Below are positions 36,256 to 47,973 of a stretch of DNA of 64,000 nucleotides, one piece after another. Position 1 is the first letter of the stretch; the number at the start of each line of letters is the position of its first letter. Source of the stretch: Saposhnikovia divaricata (taxonomy: Eukaryota; Streptophyta; Magnoliopsida; Apiales; Apiaceae); contig CM071596.1 in the NCBI GenBank assembly GCA_036435485.1, forward strand, positions 141,249,501-141,313,500. Direction: 5' to 3'. The notes beneath the pieces were generated by a model. It worked only from the letters and a program-made list of their open reading frames with translations. It had not been told where the DNA came from and ran no database searches. Made by a program: the position numbers and the translations under genes.

Positions 36256-36590
36256 CTGACGAAGTCTGCTCATTTCTTACCGATTAATGAAAGATTTTCA
36301 TTAGACAAGTTGGTACATTTGTATTTGAAGGAAATAGTGTCACGACATGGAGTTCCTGTTTCGATAGTATCTGATCGAGATCCACGGTTTAATTCGAGGT
36401 TTTGGCGAAAATTTCAAGAATGTCTAGGAACCCAATTGAAGATGAGTACAGCTTACCATCCACATATGGACGGACAAAGTGAAAGGACGATTCAGACTAT
36501 AGAGGATATTCTTAGAGCTTGTGCATTGGATTTTGAAGGAAGTTGGGACGAACATTTGCCATTGGTAACAACAGTTATCACGCAAGTATT
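36256..36590 (+). pseudogene. Integrase catalytic core of element D, to the frameshift
   Basis: Same frame as the preceding part. It contains SIVSDRDPRF with the second catalytic Asp and DGQSERTIQ with the Glu, so the DDE triad is complete in this copy. A deletion near 36560-36570, just before the NNSYHASIG segment, shifts the frame, and reading continues in another frame. Confidence 0.87.
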
Positions 36591-37214
36591 GGAATGCCCC
36601 CGTATGAAGCATTGTATGGGAGAAAGTGTAGATCGCCAGTATATTGGGAAGAAATTGGTGAGAGGAAAATTTTAGGACCAGAACTGCTTCAACAGACGAA
36701 GGAGAAAGTTGAGATTATTCAGAAGAGATTAATTACTCCCCAGGATCGTCAAAGAAAGTATGCTGATTTGAAAAGAAAGGATAGTAGTTTTGAAGTAGGA
36801 GATCAAGTGTTATTGAAAGAGTCACCGTGGAAAGGAGTTACAAGATTTAGTAAGAAAGGAAAGCTGAGTCCAAGATACATATGACCATTTGAGATTTTGA
36901 AACGAGTTGGAAAAGTTGCTTACGAATTGGCGTTGCCACCGCATATGCACCATATTCATAATGTATTGCACGTATCTATGCTTAAGAAGTACAATCCCGA
37001 TGCGAGTCATGTAATTGAGTATGAGCCTATCGAGATTCAGTCAGACTTATCTTACGAAGAGCAACCAGTAGAGATTCAGGATAGAAGTGATAGAAAGCTA
37101 AGGAATAAAGTTGTTAGATTGGTTGAAGTTTTGTGGAGCAATCCTAGAGTCGAAGAGTCGACTTGGGAACTTGAAAGCGAGATGCTTGCCAAGTATCCTC
37201 ATCTATTTACTTAG
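36564..37214 (+). pseudogene. Integrase C-terminus and chromodomain of element D
   Basis: After the frameshift the reading NNSYHASIGMPPYEALYG continues the core, followed by the DNA-binding domain (PWKGVTRF) and an in-frame TGA at 36882-36884. Then KRVGKVAYELALPP and HNVLHVSMLKKY lead into the chromodomain-like end (VLWSNPRVEESTWELE). TAG at 37212-37214 is the natural end, directly upstream of the PPT. Sequence layout matches the E frame closely. Confidence 0.88.
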
Positions 37215-37238
37215 GTGAGATTCTGGGGATAGAATCCT

Positions 37239-37255
37239 TTTAAGGGGGGAAGACT
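37239..37255 (+). other. Polypurine tract of element D
   Basis: TTTTAAGGGGGGAAGAC, directly before the 3' LTR. Confidence 0.88.
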
Positions 37256-40200
37256 ATGACGGCCTAGAATTTTTCACGATTTATAAATGCTTATTTAATT
37301 GTTAAATGTGGAAATTATGTGACTTATATGATAGGTAAATTTTGTGAAATCAAGATATGTGTGAAATCATGTTTATGTGATCATATGATGATTGGAATGT
37401 GTCGAATATGTTCGTGGAATTTTATTTATATTTTTAGAGCATTAAAAGTATTTTTAAAGTGCATTTTTAATCTTTCAAAAATCATATAAAATCATTGGAG
37501 TTGTTTTAAATCATGAAATCTTTTGCATTATCATCTTTATGATATTATGGAGTTATGAAAATTAGTGTGGATATTTAATTATGTGATTTGGTATTTTAAA
37601 GTGATTTTAAAAGCATTATTTCTTTTAAAGATCCTTTATTTCGAAAATTCATATAAAATTCATTTTTGAGCCAAATATTATTTTAAAAATATGGGGAGCC
37701 TTGTAATTTCATAAAATTTATTTTAGAATTTTAGAATTTATATTTTTCTTAATTTCCTGTTTTATTTAGATTTTTAATCATTAAAATCAGTTTTGTAAAT
37801 AATAAGTAGATAATTCAGTTTTGGCAATTTACGATTTTACCCCTATGGCTATATACACTCCACCGCCCACTTCCTTCTCTCATTTCTGCTGCTTCTCACG
37901 ATTGTACTCTCTCTCTCTCTCCCCTTAGTTCTTCATTTTTTTTCGGTTTTAGCATTAAAACCATGTTTAAATTTCTATTTTAGTCCCTCAAATCTTGTTT
38001 ATAAGTTTACTTGGTGATTGGGTGGAGTTTGTGTGAGTTATATGTATGTATATATTTGTATGTATGTATGTATGTATGTATATGCTTTAAGATTCACATG
38101 CAAGCTCTGTTATGCATAATTTTGGTGATTAAACTGTATTTTGATGTTATTTAAGTAATTAAATTGAGTTTTAAACAAGTTTGGTATGTGTTCTTGAATT
38201 TCTAATAAAACCCTTACCTCAGGTGTTCTTTTTTCGGTGAGGGTTGGCCGGTGGTGGTGTTTGGTTGCATTTTCAGTCTTTATAATGAAGTTGGAGTTCG
38301 TATATGTGCATAAATCCAATTGCATGCAAGAGTTTTAGTAGTTATGATTTTGGTTCCAATTAATTATATATATGTATGAACTTTATAAATTGCTAAGTGT
38401 TTAATAATTGCTAATTTGTGATGTGATGATGATTTTGATGTTAATTAGATGATAATTAAGCTGCAAGAACAATTTTCCAGATTATAAAGATGTAATTCGA
38501 ATTTTTATAAATTAATATGAGTTATTCAAATTTTATAATTATAATTAGTAATTTGAAATTGATTTTATCATGATTGTGATGTTTCTAGTTAATTTCAGAT
38601 TTTTATTAAAGGTTATATGAATATATAAAGATGCATGTGTGATTCTTGATTTATTTGATAATAATTCGAATTTTGTGGATTTATATGTATTATTCGAATT
38701 TTATGATTAATGCATGATAATTGGAAATTAATTTTGGTGATTATGTGATAAGAGATTGTCAATTTGATATGTAAGTATGGTACTTAAAATATGTATGTTA
38801 AATTTCAAATTTTAGGTTTAAAACATCAGTTGTACTTGATTATGAATTTGAGTCGGTTATATTTCGACGAGATAGTCCTATTTACAGAGGAAACTCTGCC
38901 CGATTTTCGTCAAAAATATAAGTTGTAAACCTATAGTATATTCTTATAAGTTGATTACAAGTCAAGATGACATTACGTGTTAAGTGCTTAAGTGACTTAT
39001 GTGGATTCATGCTATAAATGCTATTTGATTATGTGCTTACATGATCTTAGTGAGGTACGTAATAAGAATGCGATATATATGTTAAGTGATAATGCGATAT
39101 AGGAATCGATTGGGTAGATTAGGATAAGTCGTATTAGAAGTATAGTATTCTAAAATAGTGATATGGTTTATGTAGATAAGAAGGACGTAGGACCTATCAA
39201 TAAAGGAAAGGCTAAGGTTGAGTTTCAGTAAGATGAGCTGTTGAGCTGTTGCATTCTACCGGAGGCAAGTAACTCTGTCTTTCCTCTGAAAGTTTATATT
39301 ATTGAAACTGTTGTATCTCATTGATTCAAGCATGCCTATTCTATACCATGTTGATCATACTTCTGTTGTAAACTTACCTTTGCATGTACCCAAATTCTTT
39401 ATTGATAAACCCTGGTTCAACACATGTAAACCCTAGACCAGCATAATTCTTTTTAGTTGCTTCTTGACCATATTGTCACCCAGAGATAAACAATACTAAT
39501 TATTTTTAATTGCTTCTTGACCATATATGTCCTATGATTTACTATAATCCAATCATATTGACTGACCGATAAACCAGTGTTCCACTTAACTATGTCCGTG
39601 ACCCGGATACCCTGTGTTGATTTTAAAATACTTATCAAATATCATATTGCCCTAAACATTGTTTTACAAACTTTTTATCCTTTATCAATGACTTTTAAAC
39701 TTTACAACTTGATCAAATGATTTCAAACTAAACCTAATTGATATCTTTGACCTTTGACTTGGACTGTTCCCTTATACTCTGATTGAAATCCAGATTTCCA
39801 TTTGAGTCTATATCTTCTTGATTCAGACTTGTACCCTCTTTCATTGATGTCAGAACACTTAGTCCAACCCTTTGACTTTTATTATTGCGAATCAAAATGA
39901 GTTGTTTTCTTAAAATACTTTTAAGTTACTTAGACTGGGCTGATCTGTTATCAGAGAGTCAAAGGTACTTCGAAGTAAAGGTTTTCGAAAAGATTAAGTA
40001 TTAAAATGTTTTATAAAGTTAAAAAGAGTTTTGTAAAGTCTAATGTTTTAAAAATGAGATTTCTAATAAAAATGTTAGGAACTCCGTCTAAATGGTTTCC
40101 ACGGATTCCTGACGATTGGTTCCGTTAGTTTTTGAGATGTAGTATTGTGTAGTTCTGGTCTGTCCAGTTCGACACCTTTATAGGCCAATGTGTTGCCTCT

Positions 40201-40970
40201 TGGAAACCCAAGCTATCCTAATGAAAGGAAATGTTGGCCAGAGGGACTTTGTGTCAAGTATGGGGACTTTATGGGCTGATCACCCGTATTGTCTGTTATA
40301 AAATAAAAACCTCCAATCAGTTTTTCTTAAAGTGATGATTACGTTTTATTTACTATGAAATGAAATTGGTTTACCGATTGAAATGTCAATTACTTTACAC
40401 AGTTTTGAAATATCAGATGATATCCTATTTTTACTAAATACCAGTATTGTTTTTATCGCTTCCAGCATATTTATGTTACATCTTGAATTACTGTCATCCT
40501 TTGCAATACCCTGTTGTATTATATTCAGTTGAGATCTTTAGTTACTTGCTGAGCGTTGGCTCATTATTATTTTGTCTAACCCTTTTGACAGTAATCTAAG
40601 AATCATGGTTCGTACGATCCAAACCGTAAGGATGCGCATCTACCGTGGCCCTGAGTTGGTCCGTTTTGAGATAACTCCCGAGGTAGATGCAATAACAGCT
40701 CAGTGAGGAGATCTTTAGTTAGTTGTGAGAATTGGCAGTAGAACTTTTGAGAACTTTGGTTTGTAATAATAATATATTTTGAATTCAGGTTTGTAATAAT
40801 AATTAGTTAGACGATGGCTTGCTAGTTTTATACCATTACCTGTGAAAGATCTTGGATAGTAGTGTTGGGGCCAGTCAGCATGTTATATTTATATTATATT
40901 TTAGGTTGTTTGCTTCTAGATGTGTGTTAGTAACTCTCCGATCTAGGCCCCAGGTCGGGAGGGCGTCACA
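37256..40970 (+). mobile_element. 3' LTR of element D
   Basis: 3715 bp, TATGACGG to GGCGTCACA. Compared with the 5' LTR it lacks about 145 bp (after 38834) and about 27 bp (near 40120), and carries a shorter (GTAT)n run (about 38055-38082). Confidence 0.93.
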
Positions 40971-41010
40971 ATCTTACTTTCAGGTATGTTCTTAAGATAT
41001 ACTTTCTACA

Positions 41011-42291
41011 AGCTTAAAACAGATAATCTATTGGGTTTAGTTTATAAACCGATTTGTTTGATTTTTTTTTTTCTCGGGAAGTATAGTGATATATGTCATG
41101 GGTTTTCCTTTGTTTTGTGTGCCATGTTTTTTTTTTGGTGCCGGCTGATGTTGGTGGATCTTGCATGTGTAGTATAATGCTAATTTGATGGCCTTTACAT
41201 GTGATGTTTGACTTGTAACTTTTTTATGTCTTAATTGACAACTGATGTGTTAATGTTTATTTCTGCCATATATTGATGTAGTGGTTGTAGTGGGGAAATT
41301 AGTGGTCTCTTAATTATCATGCTTGCCAGGTACAAGGTTTTATATATAATTTTTACATGAGGCCTAAAGCTTTATTTGTTAAGAAGGGTAAATAGCACGT
41401 AAGTGGTAGTTTTGTTAATCAGCTTGGTTTGCATGATATCTTGTAATTGTTAGAGTGACAATTTTCTTATTTGGTTTTTTTTTTTGTGTACCAGATGACA
41501 TGCTTGCATTTCCGTTCTATTAAAAAAAAAAGCAGGATTTGTTTTTAGTTGATCTTTTTTTATAGACGCCTCTAGTGATTCCTGATCTCATGCGAGTATT
41601 TGTACACTTGCTTGTGTAATTGTTAGAGGTTGATTGCTGGACTTTTGTGACATCCACGTCTTCTTGTAGTGTATTTTTTGATGCATGTTCATGGCCTGTA
41701 AAGAGTAGATTCTTTTTATTTTTATTTTCTTTAGGACTGGTTACTTATATGTATGTAACAGTTTTTGTCTTTATGAAGATTTAAATGTTTGGTCATTAGT
41801 ATTCATGTGAGCATGTATGTGTTATCAGTTTCATTTTATCAAATGTGCTAATTTGATTATGGTTGGGTTTTTTTTTGAACAAAAAAAATTTTTGGACAAA
41901 TATATATGTATATATAATATTTTGGAAATATTTTTCTGGAAGAACATACTATTTTTTGAAATTGATAGAAGATAATTCTGTCTAGGAGTTGGTTATTAAG
42001 TGGGACCCCTCTCCAACCCCTGGGAATTATTTATGGAGGTATCAAATTTGATGTATTTAATTCGGGAAAAATATAATTCCTATTTTAATATCAAGCTAGT
42101 GGTTTTTGGTTTTTTTTACCTTGAGAAAAAAAAATATTAGCTTTGATGTGTTTGATAACTGTATATAGCAATTTTTTTTTTTTGAAAAAAAAAATTCTAT
42201 ATTTTTGTGGAATTTTGCAAAGTACAAATTCTATATTTGAACAAATATAAATAATTGGTTTGTCTTGTGACGGGCGTGTGACTGCAGAGGC
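41011..42291 (+). other. T-rich leader of element C, origin unclear
   Basis: No gene. A tRNA-iMet PBS is not found after the LTR end; the sequence is agcttaaaacagataatc. The region looks intron-like (T-rich, many TTTG runs). A run of T followed by GAAAAAAAAAA at about 42170-42197 could form a hairpin. It may be leader, captured gene sequence or a later insertion. Confidence 0.45.
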
Positions 42292-42810
42292 AGTGAATGT
42301 GTCTTATGCGGCGACCCTTGTGGTGCCAAATACGGTTGTATCGGTAACTGCTCAAGCTGAAAATCGGAGAAATTTAGCTCAAGCGGAAAACCGGAGAAAT
42401 TTAGTGGGCTGAATTTTGTGAGGTTCTTGACCGAGGATTCTCCTAAGCTGAAAGAAGATGAGTCTGATGTTCATCTTGTTAGTGCAGTCCAAGCATGGAA
42501 CCACTCGGATTTCTTGTGTAAAAATTAAATTATGAACTGTTTGAGTGATTCACTATACAATATGTATAGTGTGCTAAAGACGTCCAAAGCTTTGTGGGAC
42601 TCACTCGACAGAAAGTATAAAACCGAGAATGCGGGTACTAAGAAGTTTATAGTGTCCCGACTTCTTGAGTTTATGATGGTGGATTCCAAGAAGGTGGTTA
42701 GTCAAGTTCAAGACCTTCGGATGATCATGCATGACATGGAAGCTGAGGGAATGCCCATGAATGAAGCCTTCCAAGTAACCGTTATTGTTGAGAAAGTTCA
42801 TTGGAACTAA
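42292..42810 (+). pseudogene. Copia gag fragment of element C
   Basis: From 42412 the reading NFVRFLTEDSPKLKEDESD, then AWNHSDFLCKN, a TAA stop (42526-42528), and MNCLSDSLYNMYSVLKTSKALWDSLDRKYKT follows the conserved core of copia Gag (UBN2-type domain). It ends at TAA 42808-42810. The piece before 42412 (Ala/Val-rich, with a duplicated ENRRNL) is in another frame and looks like the gag N-terminus joined across a deletion. The zinc knuckle is missing. Confidence 0.8.
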
Positions 42811-43680
42811 AATCCTTCGTGGATATTCAGTACGTTAAAAACCTAACGGGCCTGTACATATAATGTACAGATGGGTCAGCATGAGATTTATATTTTTCTG
42901 GTTGGGATTGTTCCTCCAGTTAAATTATTAATTCTCGTGTTGGTGTCGATCTGTTATGATATTGACACACGAGCCTATTATGATAGTCCATGTGATACCA
43001 AATACGGTAACATTGACCAGCTTTGTATGCTGAAATTTGGAGAAATCCATAATTTTGTTAACCCTAACGCATCAGTTGATCAAAGATCACTGAATGTGGG
43101 TTTATTGAAAGTTTATGTTCTTCCTCAGACCTCTTCTAGTTGTACTGGTTGGTGAACCAGAAATTTAGGTTCACTTGTGAACCAAATTGAAATTTGAGAA
43201 AAAATTCAATAGTTGAAGAACAAGAAAGTTCTTTGAACATGATATTAACGTAAAACCTGCTCTAGTGAAAGGTGGTAACAAATTGTGTGATTATTTTATA
43301 GTAATACATTGATTACATGTACTCATTAAAGAGTATAAAATGAAGCATTATAGAAAAGAAAAATTCTGTAAGCTTGAGGTTGAAAAACAACTTAATACAG
43401 AAAATTAGGATTGTAACTAGTGACTTTGGTGGTGAATGTTCACTGGGTAAATTTTGTGAGGCCACTGCACTTTACTCGCATTAGATAAATGGAGTAGCTA
43501 CACATGAGTTAAATTTTGTGAGGCCACTGCACTTTACTCGCATTAAATCAGTTGAGACTATCACTAAATATGAGGATATTAGTTATGAAGAGACTAATCA
43601 TTCCTTAAACAAGATACCATGAAAGAAAATAATTGGTTCCTATTAGTTTTGGAATGCATTTTGAATTTTTAGAAATATTC
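42811..43680 (+). other. Decayed internal region of element C
   Basis: No convincing domain. The frame 42871-43155 is unrecognised. A 36-bp direct repeat (ATTTTGTGAGGCCACTGCAC and onward) lies at 43448-43483 and 43510-43545, period 62 bp. Confidence 0.5.
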
Positions 43681-43776
43681 GAAATGTGGGGGTATCTTGA
43701 AGATGTCTTGATACCTATACCTATTAAGGTAAAAAGAGATCCAAAACCAATTGAGGTATTTGGGATGGATATATAG
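43681..43776 (+). pseudogene. Copia integrase/RT junction remnant
   Basis: The reading EMWGYLEDVLIPIPIKVKRD, then PKPIE, resembles the segment joining integrase to reverse transcriptase in copia polyproteins, followed by a stop. Flanking catalytic domains cannot be traced. Confidence 0.5.
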
Positions 43777-44638
43777 ACAACGTTTGAGTCTAATGATATC
43801 TTGTAGTATGCAGATGAATCTAACTTGTGAGATCATTAAATGCAATTACGGAATCTAGGAATGCTTCTATGATGAGCTAGTAGTTCCTTATAAATCTGTA
43901 ATTAAAATTTATCCAAATAAACTTATGAGTTATTGGATGAATATGAGGTTAAACCTAGAAAGATCAAAAGACTTGGAAAAAACTCTAAGTCCAAAATTGT
44001 CTAAAAGTTCGCTTAAAGGTAGAACCGAAGGTTTGGGAGAAGCTATGAAAATTCTCTGATGATCCAACGAGAAAAAGGATGTTAAAAAATAGAGAGAAGA
44101 GATTCTTTGTGATAGAATCGTGTAAAAAAATATAGAATGATAATTAGATATTACAGTCAAAAGTAAAGACTTAAAGTACTTTATGATTATTCTTGAGTTA
44201 CGAGAGTATGGTTCATCAAGTTGTTACTTAAATTGTCGGCATTGCGAAACACGAAGTACATCAATGAACATTGAGGCAGTTTTTCAAAATAAAGAATTGA
44301 AGGAAATCTACGGTAGATAACCTTAGGATTTCTTTGCTAAGGCAAGAGTAGAAGGACTGTGATTTGGTGATTATTTTGAGTGAAACAACATAAACACAAA
44401 AAATGGCATATGAAATCCTGATATTGCTGCGAAATGCAATGGCTTCATAATAAATAATAGCTACCATTTTGAGGATGCTCAAATTTGGTGGTTAGGTTAA
44501 TGAGTATTGTCAGTTTAGGGACGCTTAATCTTGATAATATGATAAATTGAAGTTACTAATTTTTGGGACGCTAAAAATTGGTAATGTCAATAACAAATTG
44601 AAGCCTTGGCTGATGACTGGTAAAGTGATTACCAAAAT
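43777..44638 (+). other. Decayed pol region of element C
   Basis: No frame above about 75 codons and no RT motif seen. It probably derives from RT sequence by decay and deletion. Confidence 0.45.
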
Positions 44639-44899
44639 ATGATATATGCTAAAGTGAAGATGCACGAGTATAGTGAAAATGATTGTAATGGAATGTCGAA
44701 ACATCGTTTTCGTCGATACAATTCCGTTAGACAACTACTCTCAACTGGAGTTATCACTATTGATTATATTAGGTCAAAAGATAACACTGCGAATCCGCTA
44801 ACCAAAGGGTTAACAAGAGAGTTAGTTGAGAAATCATCGAAAGGAATGGGACTAAAGCCCATAATAAAAGTCGGTACAAAGGAAACCCAACCTTGTTGA
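44639..44899 (+). pseudogene. Copia RNase H C-terminal tail
   Basis: 86 codons ending at TGA. The segment RRYNSVRQLLSTGVITIDYI, followed by RSKDNTANPLTKGLTRELVE and KSSKGMGLKP, is the conserved end of copia RNase H. The usual Asp in the ADPLTKG motif is Asn here. The first 20 codons are decayed, so the annotated Met is not a real start. Confidence 0.8.
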
Positions 44900-45441
44900 C
44901 TGGAGATCACAAGATCTAGTTTCAATGGGACAACCTAACTGTAAGGACTTAGTGAGATCACTGTGGGGGTTTTACTCCCGGGTCCATTCCTATGATGAAA
45001 AACAGTGATAAAATTTGGATAAGGCTAAGATATGCTTTTAATGATCCTTATGTGTCGATATGTCAAACAAACAATACTTTTGTATTGTTCAAGAGATCAC
45101 CTATGTGAGTGAAGTGGGGTCGCTTCAAGAAAGAATTGTGGGGGCTAATTCTGGGAAAAACTCACAGAACCAGGGTAAAGCTCAGGACCAAAATGGGCTT
45201 AACAGTGAGAACTGAACAAATATAGGGAAAGACTCCAGTGGGGGATGTATCATCATTTCACAAAACAGAAGGGCAGTTCAAGCTCAACGCGACTACTGAA
45301 TTTCTAGAAATGTAAATATGTTCTTACAAGGGAAGGTTCAAGGGTGTACGCCTACCTATCCTATGCTGGTTTCTACCGTGCGCTCTATCTCCGTGTCAAA
45401 GAGTCTTTTTGCAAAGTCAATTTTTTATTCATGTGGGGGAT
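44900..45441 (+). other. Post-pol region and polypurine tract of element C
   Basis: Noncoding. It ends with ATGTGGGGGA (45431-45440) just before the LTR start, which serves as the PPT. Confidence 0.7.
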
Positions 45442-45929
45442 TGTTGGACTATTGAATAAAAATTAAGTTCATATTATTTTCTTTGATTTGTAACTCATAT
45501 GTTTAATTTTGTAACTCCTATAATAATGTGAATTTATTTTATTTGATTATTATAAGGGAGGTTACAATGTTATTACACTTGTATGTTACACATTTTTCAC
45601 TCCTATATAAGGAGTACTTGGGTATCAATTTTTGTAGACACAAAAAACTATACAAGTTTTCTTTACATTATTCTTAGAAACTCTAGGGTCAGTTCTGTGA
45701 GATAGAGGCATATTTGTTTGGTTCGTAGGAGGCGGGTCTCAATTGCTTAAAGATCACCTCAGTTGGTTGTATCCTGGGAGACGGAAGCCAACACACCTTC
45801 AAGCACCACAGGGAAGGGGCTTATCTGTTTTAAGGATAGCATGGTTTTCACGTGCCTCGAACTAATTTTCGGTACCTTTTATCTTTATAATCTTACTTTC
45901 AGGTATGTTCTTAAGATATACTTTCTACA
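45442..45929 (+). mobile_element. Right LTR of element C
   Basis: 488 bp, TGTTGGAC to TTCTACA, followed by TAAAC. A TATA box lies near 45603. It provides the uninterrupted reference for the insertion site of D. Confidence 0.93.
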
Positions 45930-45934
45930 TAAAC

Positions 45935-47240
45935 TTGATAAACCAATAGAGCATAGTATTCACTTTTAATTAAAGCACCCAACATGAAAAGTAGATCATG
46001 TAAAAGTTGATCAATCTTTCACAAGAATTAAACTTCAAAGCACATATACATGTACTTCCACTCTTTCATATTGTACAACCAATGAACACAAACTCTACTT
46101 GATCTTCTTTTTGCTCATAATTTTTTTTCCACTTTTTTTTTCAAAGTCAAGTCATTCTCCAGTAACCAAGGGCAGTGAAAAGTCACCAAAGTACAATTAC
46201 ACTTAATGCCAACACATGTATATGGATCGTCCCTTTCATATGACATTGCATTTGCCACCCATTGATCTCAAAGGAGTACTTGCTTTGTTGCCAATAACCT
46301 CGCTTCATCCAAATGTGTAAAAGATCCTAGCCATTCAATTTCAAGATCAAGTAATAATGATTCCCACCAAAATGTAACACTTTAACGAAAGAAATCCCCA
46401 CACTAAATATTCACCAACCCTTAAGTTGAATCAATATGCTCTACCAGTAAATCAAGACAAGAATAAATAAGTAGGCTCAAAAATTTATAGAGTGGTGATA
46501 ATTGAAAGAAACGGATATAAGCTCAAAGGGGTTCACTAAGGATATAATTCATAAGGATAGTGTTTAGATCAATGAGGTTAATCCTAGTGCCTTTATCATT
46601 TTCATGCACACATAACATGTAGTCTCAAAACGGTTTAAAACAAGTTCTAGAGCAACATGCCAATGATGAACATCACACAACAAAAGAAATGGATTGATAT
46701 AAAATGTATCAATCATAAATTAGGCTCAAAATGTCACAGGGTGAAAGCATGCTTGACTCACTAAAATTGACTAAGAAGCATCTCAAATTTTATAATTTTC
46801 GCAAGCACACACAGTGAATTACCAAGCATCAAATGATTTTTCATGAATGTGACACTCAGAATTAATCATGCGAAATTAATCTACACAATGTGTACTTATC
46901 CGTGCTAACATACTTTTGAGACAAGGCAATTATATACAAAAGGATTTTTTAATTTTTAATTATTTTTTTTTGGATTTTTATCATATATAATTTTTTTTTG
47001 TTTTTTTTAATACATTAAGAACGTATCCCCGCACTTAAATGATTAATTGACCTCAATTAATTAACATAATCAATTATATTAATAATTAATAATAATAACA
47101 CTTAATACTAATACTAATAATTTACAAAAAGATTGGAAAAGAAAACTCCCCTGATTTAAAATCCATTTAGAGCTTTGCTTAAAAATCCTGATATATTCAC
47201 TATTTATTAATATCTAGAATCTATTTTCAGCATACTGTGA
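45935..47240 (-). other. 3' noncoding region of element B, inner part
   Basis: Continues from 13701 after removal of C. AT-rich, no coding signal; typical long Athila 3' region. Confidence 0.65.
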
Positions 47241-47303
47241 GCGTTGGTGCAGTGGCAGGACACCTGTACATGCATGCGCGAGGTCTGGGGTTCAATCCAC
47301 TAT
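47241..47303 (+). ncRNA. tRNA-like Pol III promoter segment (possible SINE head)
   Basis: TGGTGCAGTGG (47245-47255) fits the internal A box and GGTTCAATCC (47289-47298) fits the B box of Pol III promoters, 44 bp apart. I could not fold a full cloverleaf with paired acceptor arms, so a tRNA-derived SINE fragment is likelier than a tRNA gene. It is on the strand opposite to B transcription. Confidence 0.5.
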
Positions 47304-47771
47304 TCCAACATTTTCTTTTCAACAAACAGTCCTGACTAATGCACAGTGCAGCGCGAGAAAAACTTGTTGCAGCAAAGAAATGGGCTTGAAAACCTGGCCC
47401 AATTTCAAGCCTGGCACAATCGACTTGGCTTGGCATTGCATAATGGTGATGAAGATGCTGTTTGGAGCGATGATTGTGTGCAGATGTAAGCCTGATTAAC
47501 TGTAGGTAGCAAACACACACCCGCAGGAAGACAATAAAAATCCATCCAAGCAAATAGTGCACCGCAGGTAGTATATTGCACATCACGGAAAGAAATTCAA
47601 TGAGCCTTCAGAAAATTCTACACCGCGGGTAGTCAATTCAGCATGTTGGATCGACTTTTTTTTCCCCTTTTTTTCCAACAGAATTTCTAGCTTGTAATTT
47701 TTTTATTTTCCTGAAACACTTCAATAAACTCATCAAGCCATCATATGGGAGGGGAAAAAAACTAACCTAAA

Positions 47772-47835
<64 letters not shown>

Positions 47836-47917
47836 TAATAATAATAATACTAATATATTTATATTTATATTTATAATAATAATAGTAATACTACAACACT
47901 AATGCAATATACAAATT
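47304..47917 (-). other. 3' noncoding region of B with an (ATA)n microsatellite
   Basis: No supported gene; the open frame at 47227-47586 is not recognisable. A trinucleotide ATA run lies at about 47774-47850. Confidence 0.7.
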
Positions 47918-47966
47918 TGGGTTGCCTCCCAAAAAGCGCTTTTTTAAGGTCATTAGCTCGACCTCC
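47918..47966 (-). other. Conserved post-coding block of element B
   Basis: TGGGTTGCCTCCCA, AAGCGCT and GTCATTAGC in the same order as in element A (1053-1110), just downstream of the pol stop. Confidence 0.7.
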
Positions 47967-47973
47967 TTACCAA

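Larger units (their letters stand above)
14162..40970 (+). mobile_element. Element D: Tekay/Del-type chromovirus (Ty3/gypsy) inserted in C
   Basis: Flanked by ATCTT (14157-14161 and 40971-40975). Order: 5' LTR (split by E), tRNA-iMet PBS, an extra acidic ORF, gag, two CCHC zinc knuckles, protease, RT, RNase H, integrase with a chromodomain-like C-terminus, PPT, 3' LTR. The domain order and C-terminal VLW...VEESTWELE signature identify a chromovirus of the Tekay/Del type. Gag-pol carries six in-frame stops and one frameshift, so it is inactive. LTRs are about 3.7-3.9 kb and about 2 percent diverged by eye. Confidence 0.93.
13707..41010 (+). mobile_element. Left LTR of element C, split by element D
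   Basis: Parts 13707-14161 and 40976-41010 together match the right LTR (45442-45929). The interruption is element D with its ATCTT duplication. A TATA box (tatataagga) lies at 13871-13880. Confidence 0.92.
13707..45929 (+). mobile_element. Element C: degraded Ty1/copia retrotransposon inserted in B
   Basis: Flanked by the duplication TAAAC (13702-13706 and 45930-45934). The LTRs begin TGTTGGAC and end CTTTCTACA. With D removed, C is about 5.4 kb. Recognisable parts in order are left LTR, T-rich leader, gag fragment (42292-42810), integrase/RT junction remnant (43681-43776), RNase H tail (44639-44899), PPT and right LTR. Most of pol is deleted or decayed. LTR divergence by eye is about 3.5 percent. 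Confidence 0.92.

Noticed and set aside
47241..47312. Functional tRNA gene
   Set aside because: A and B boxes are present, but I could not pair acceptor and anticodon stems convincingly.
47227..47586. 119-codon minus-strand frame in the 3' region of B
   Set aside because: Overlaps the tRNA-like segment, no recognisable protein.
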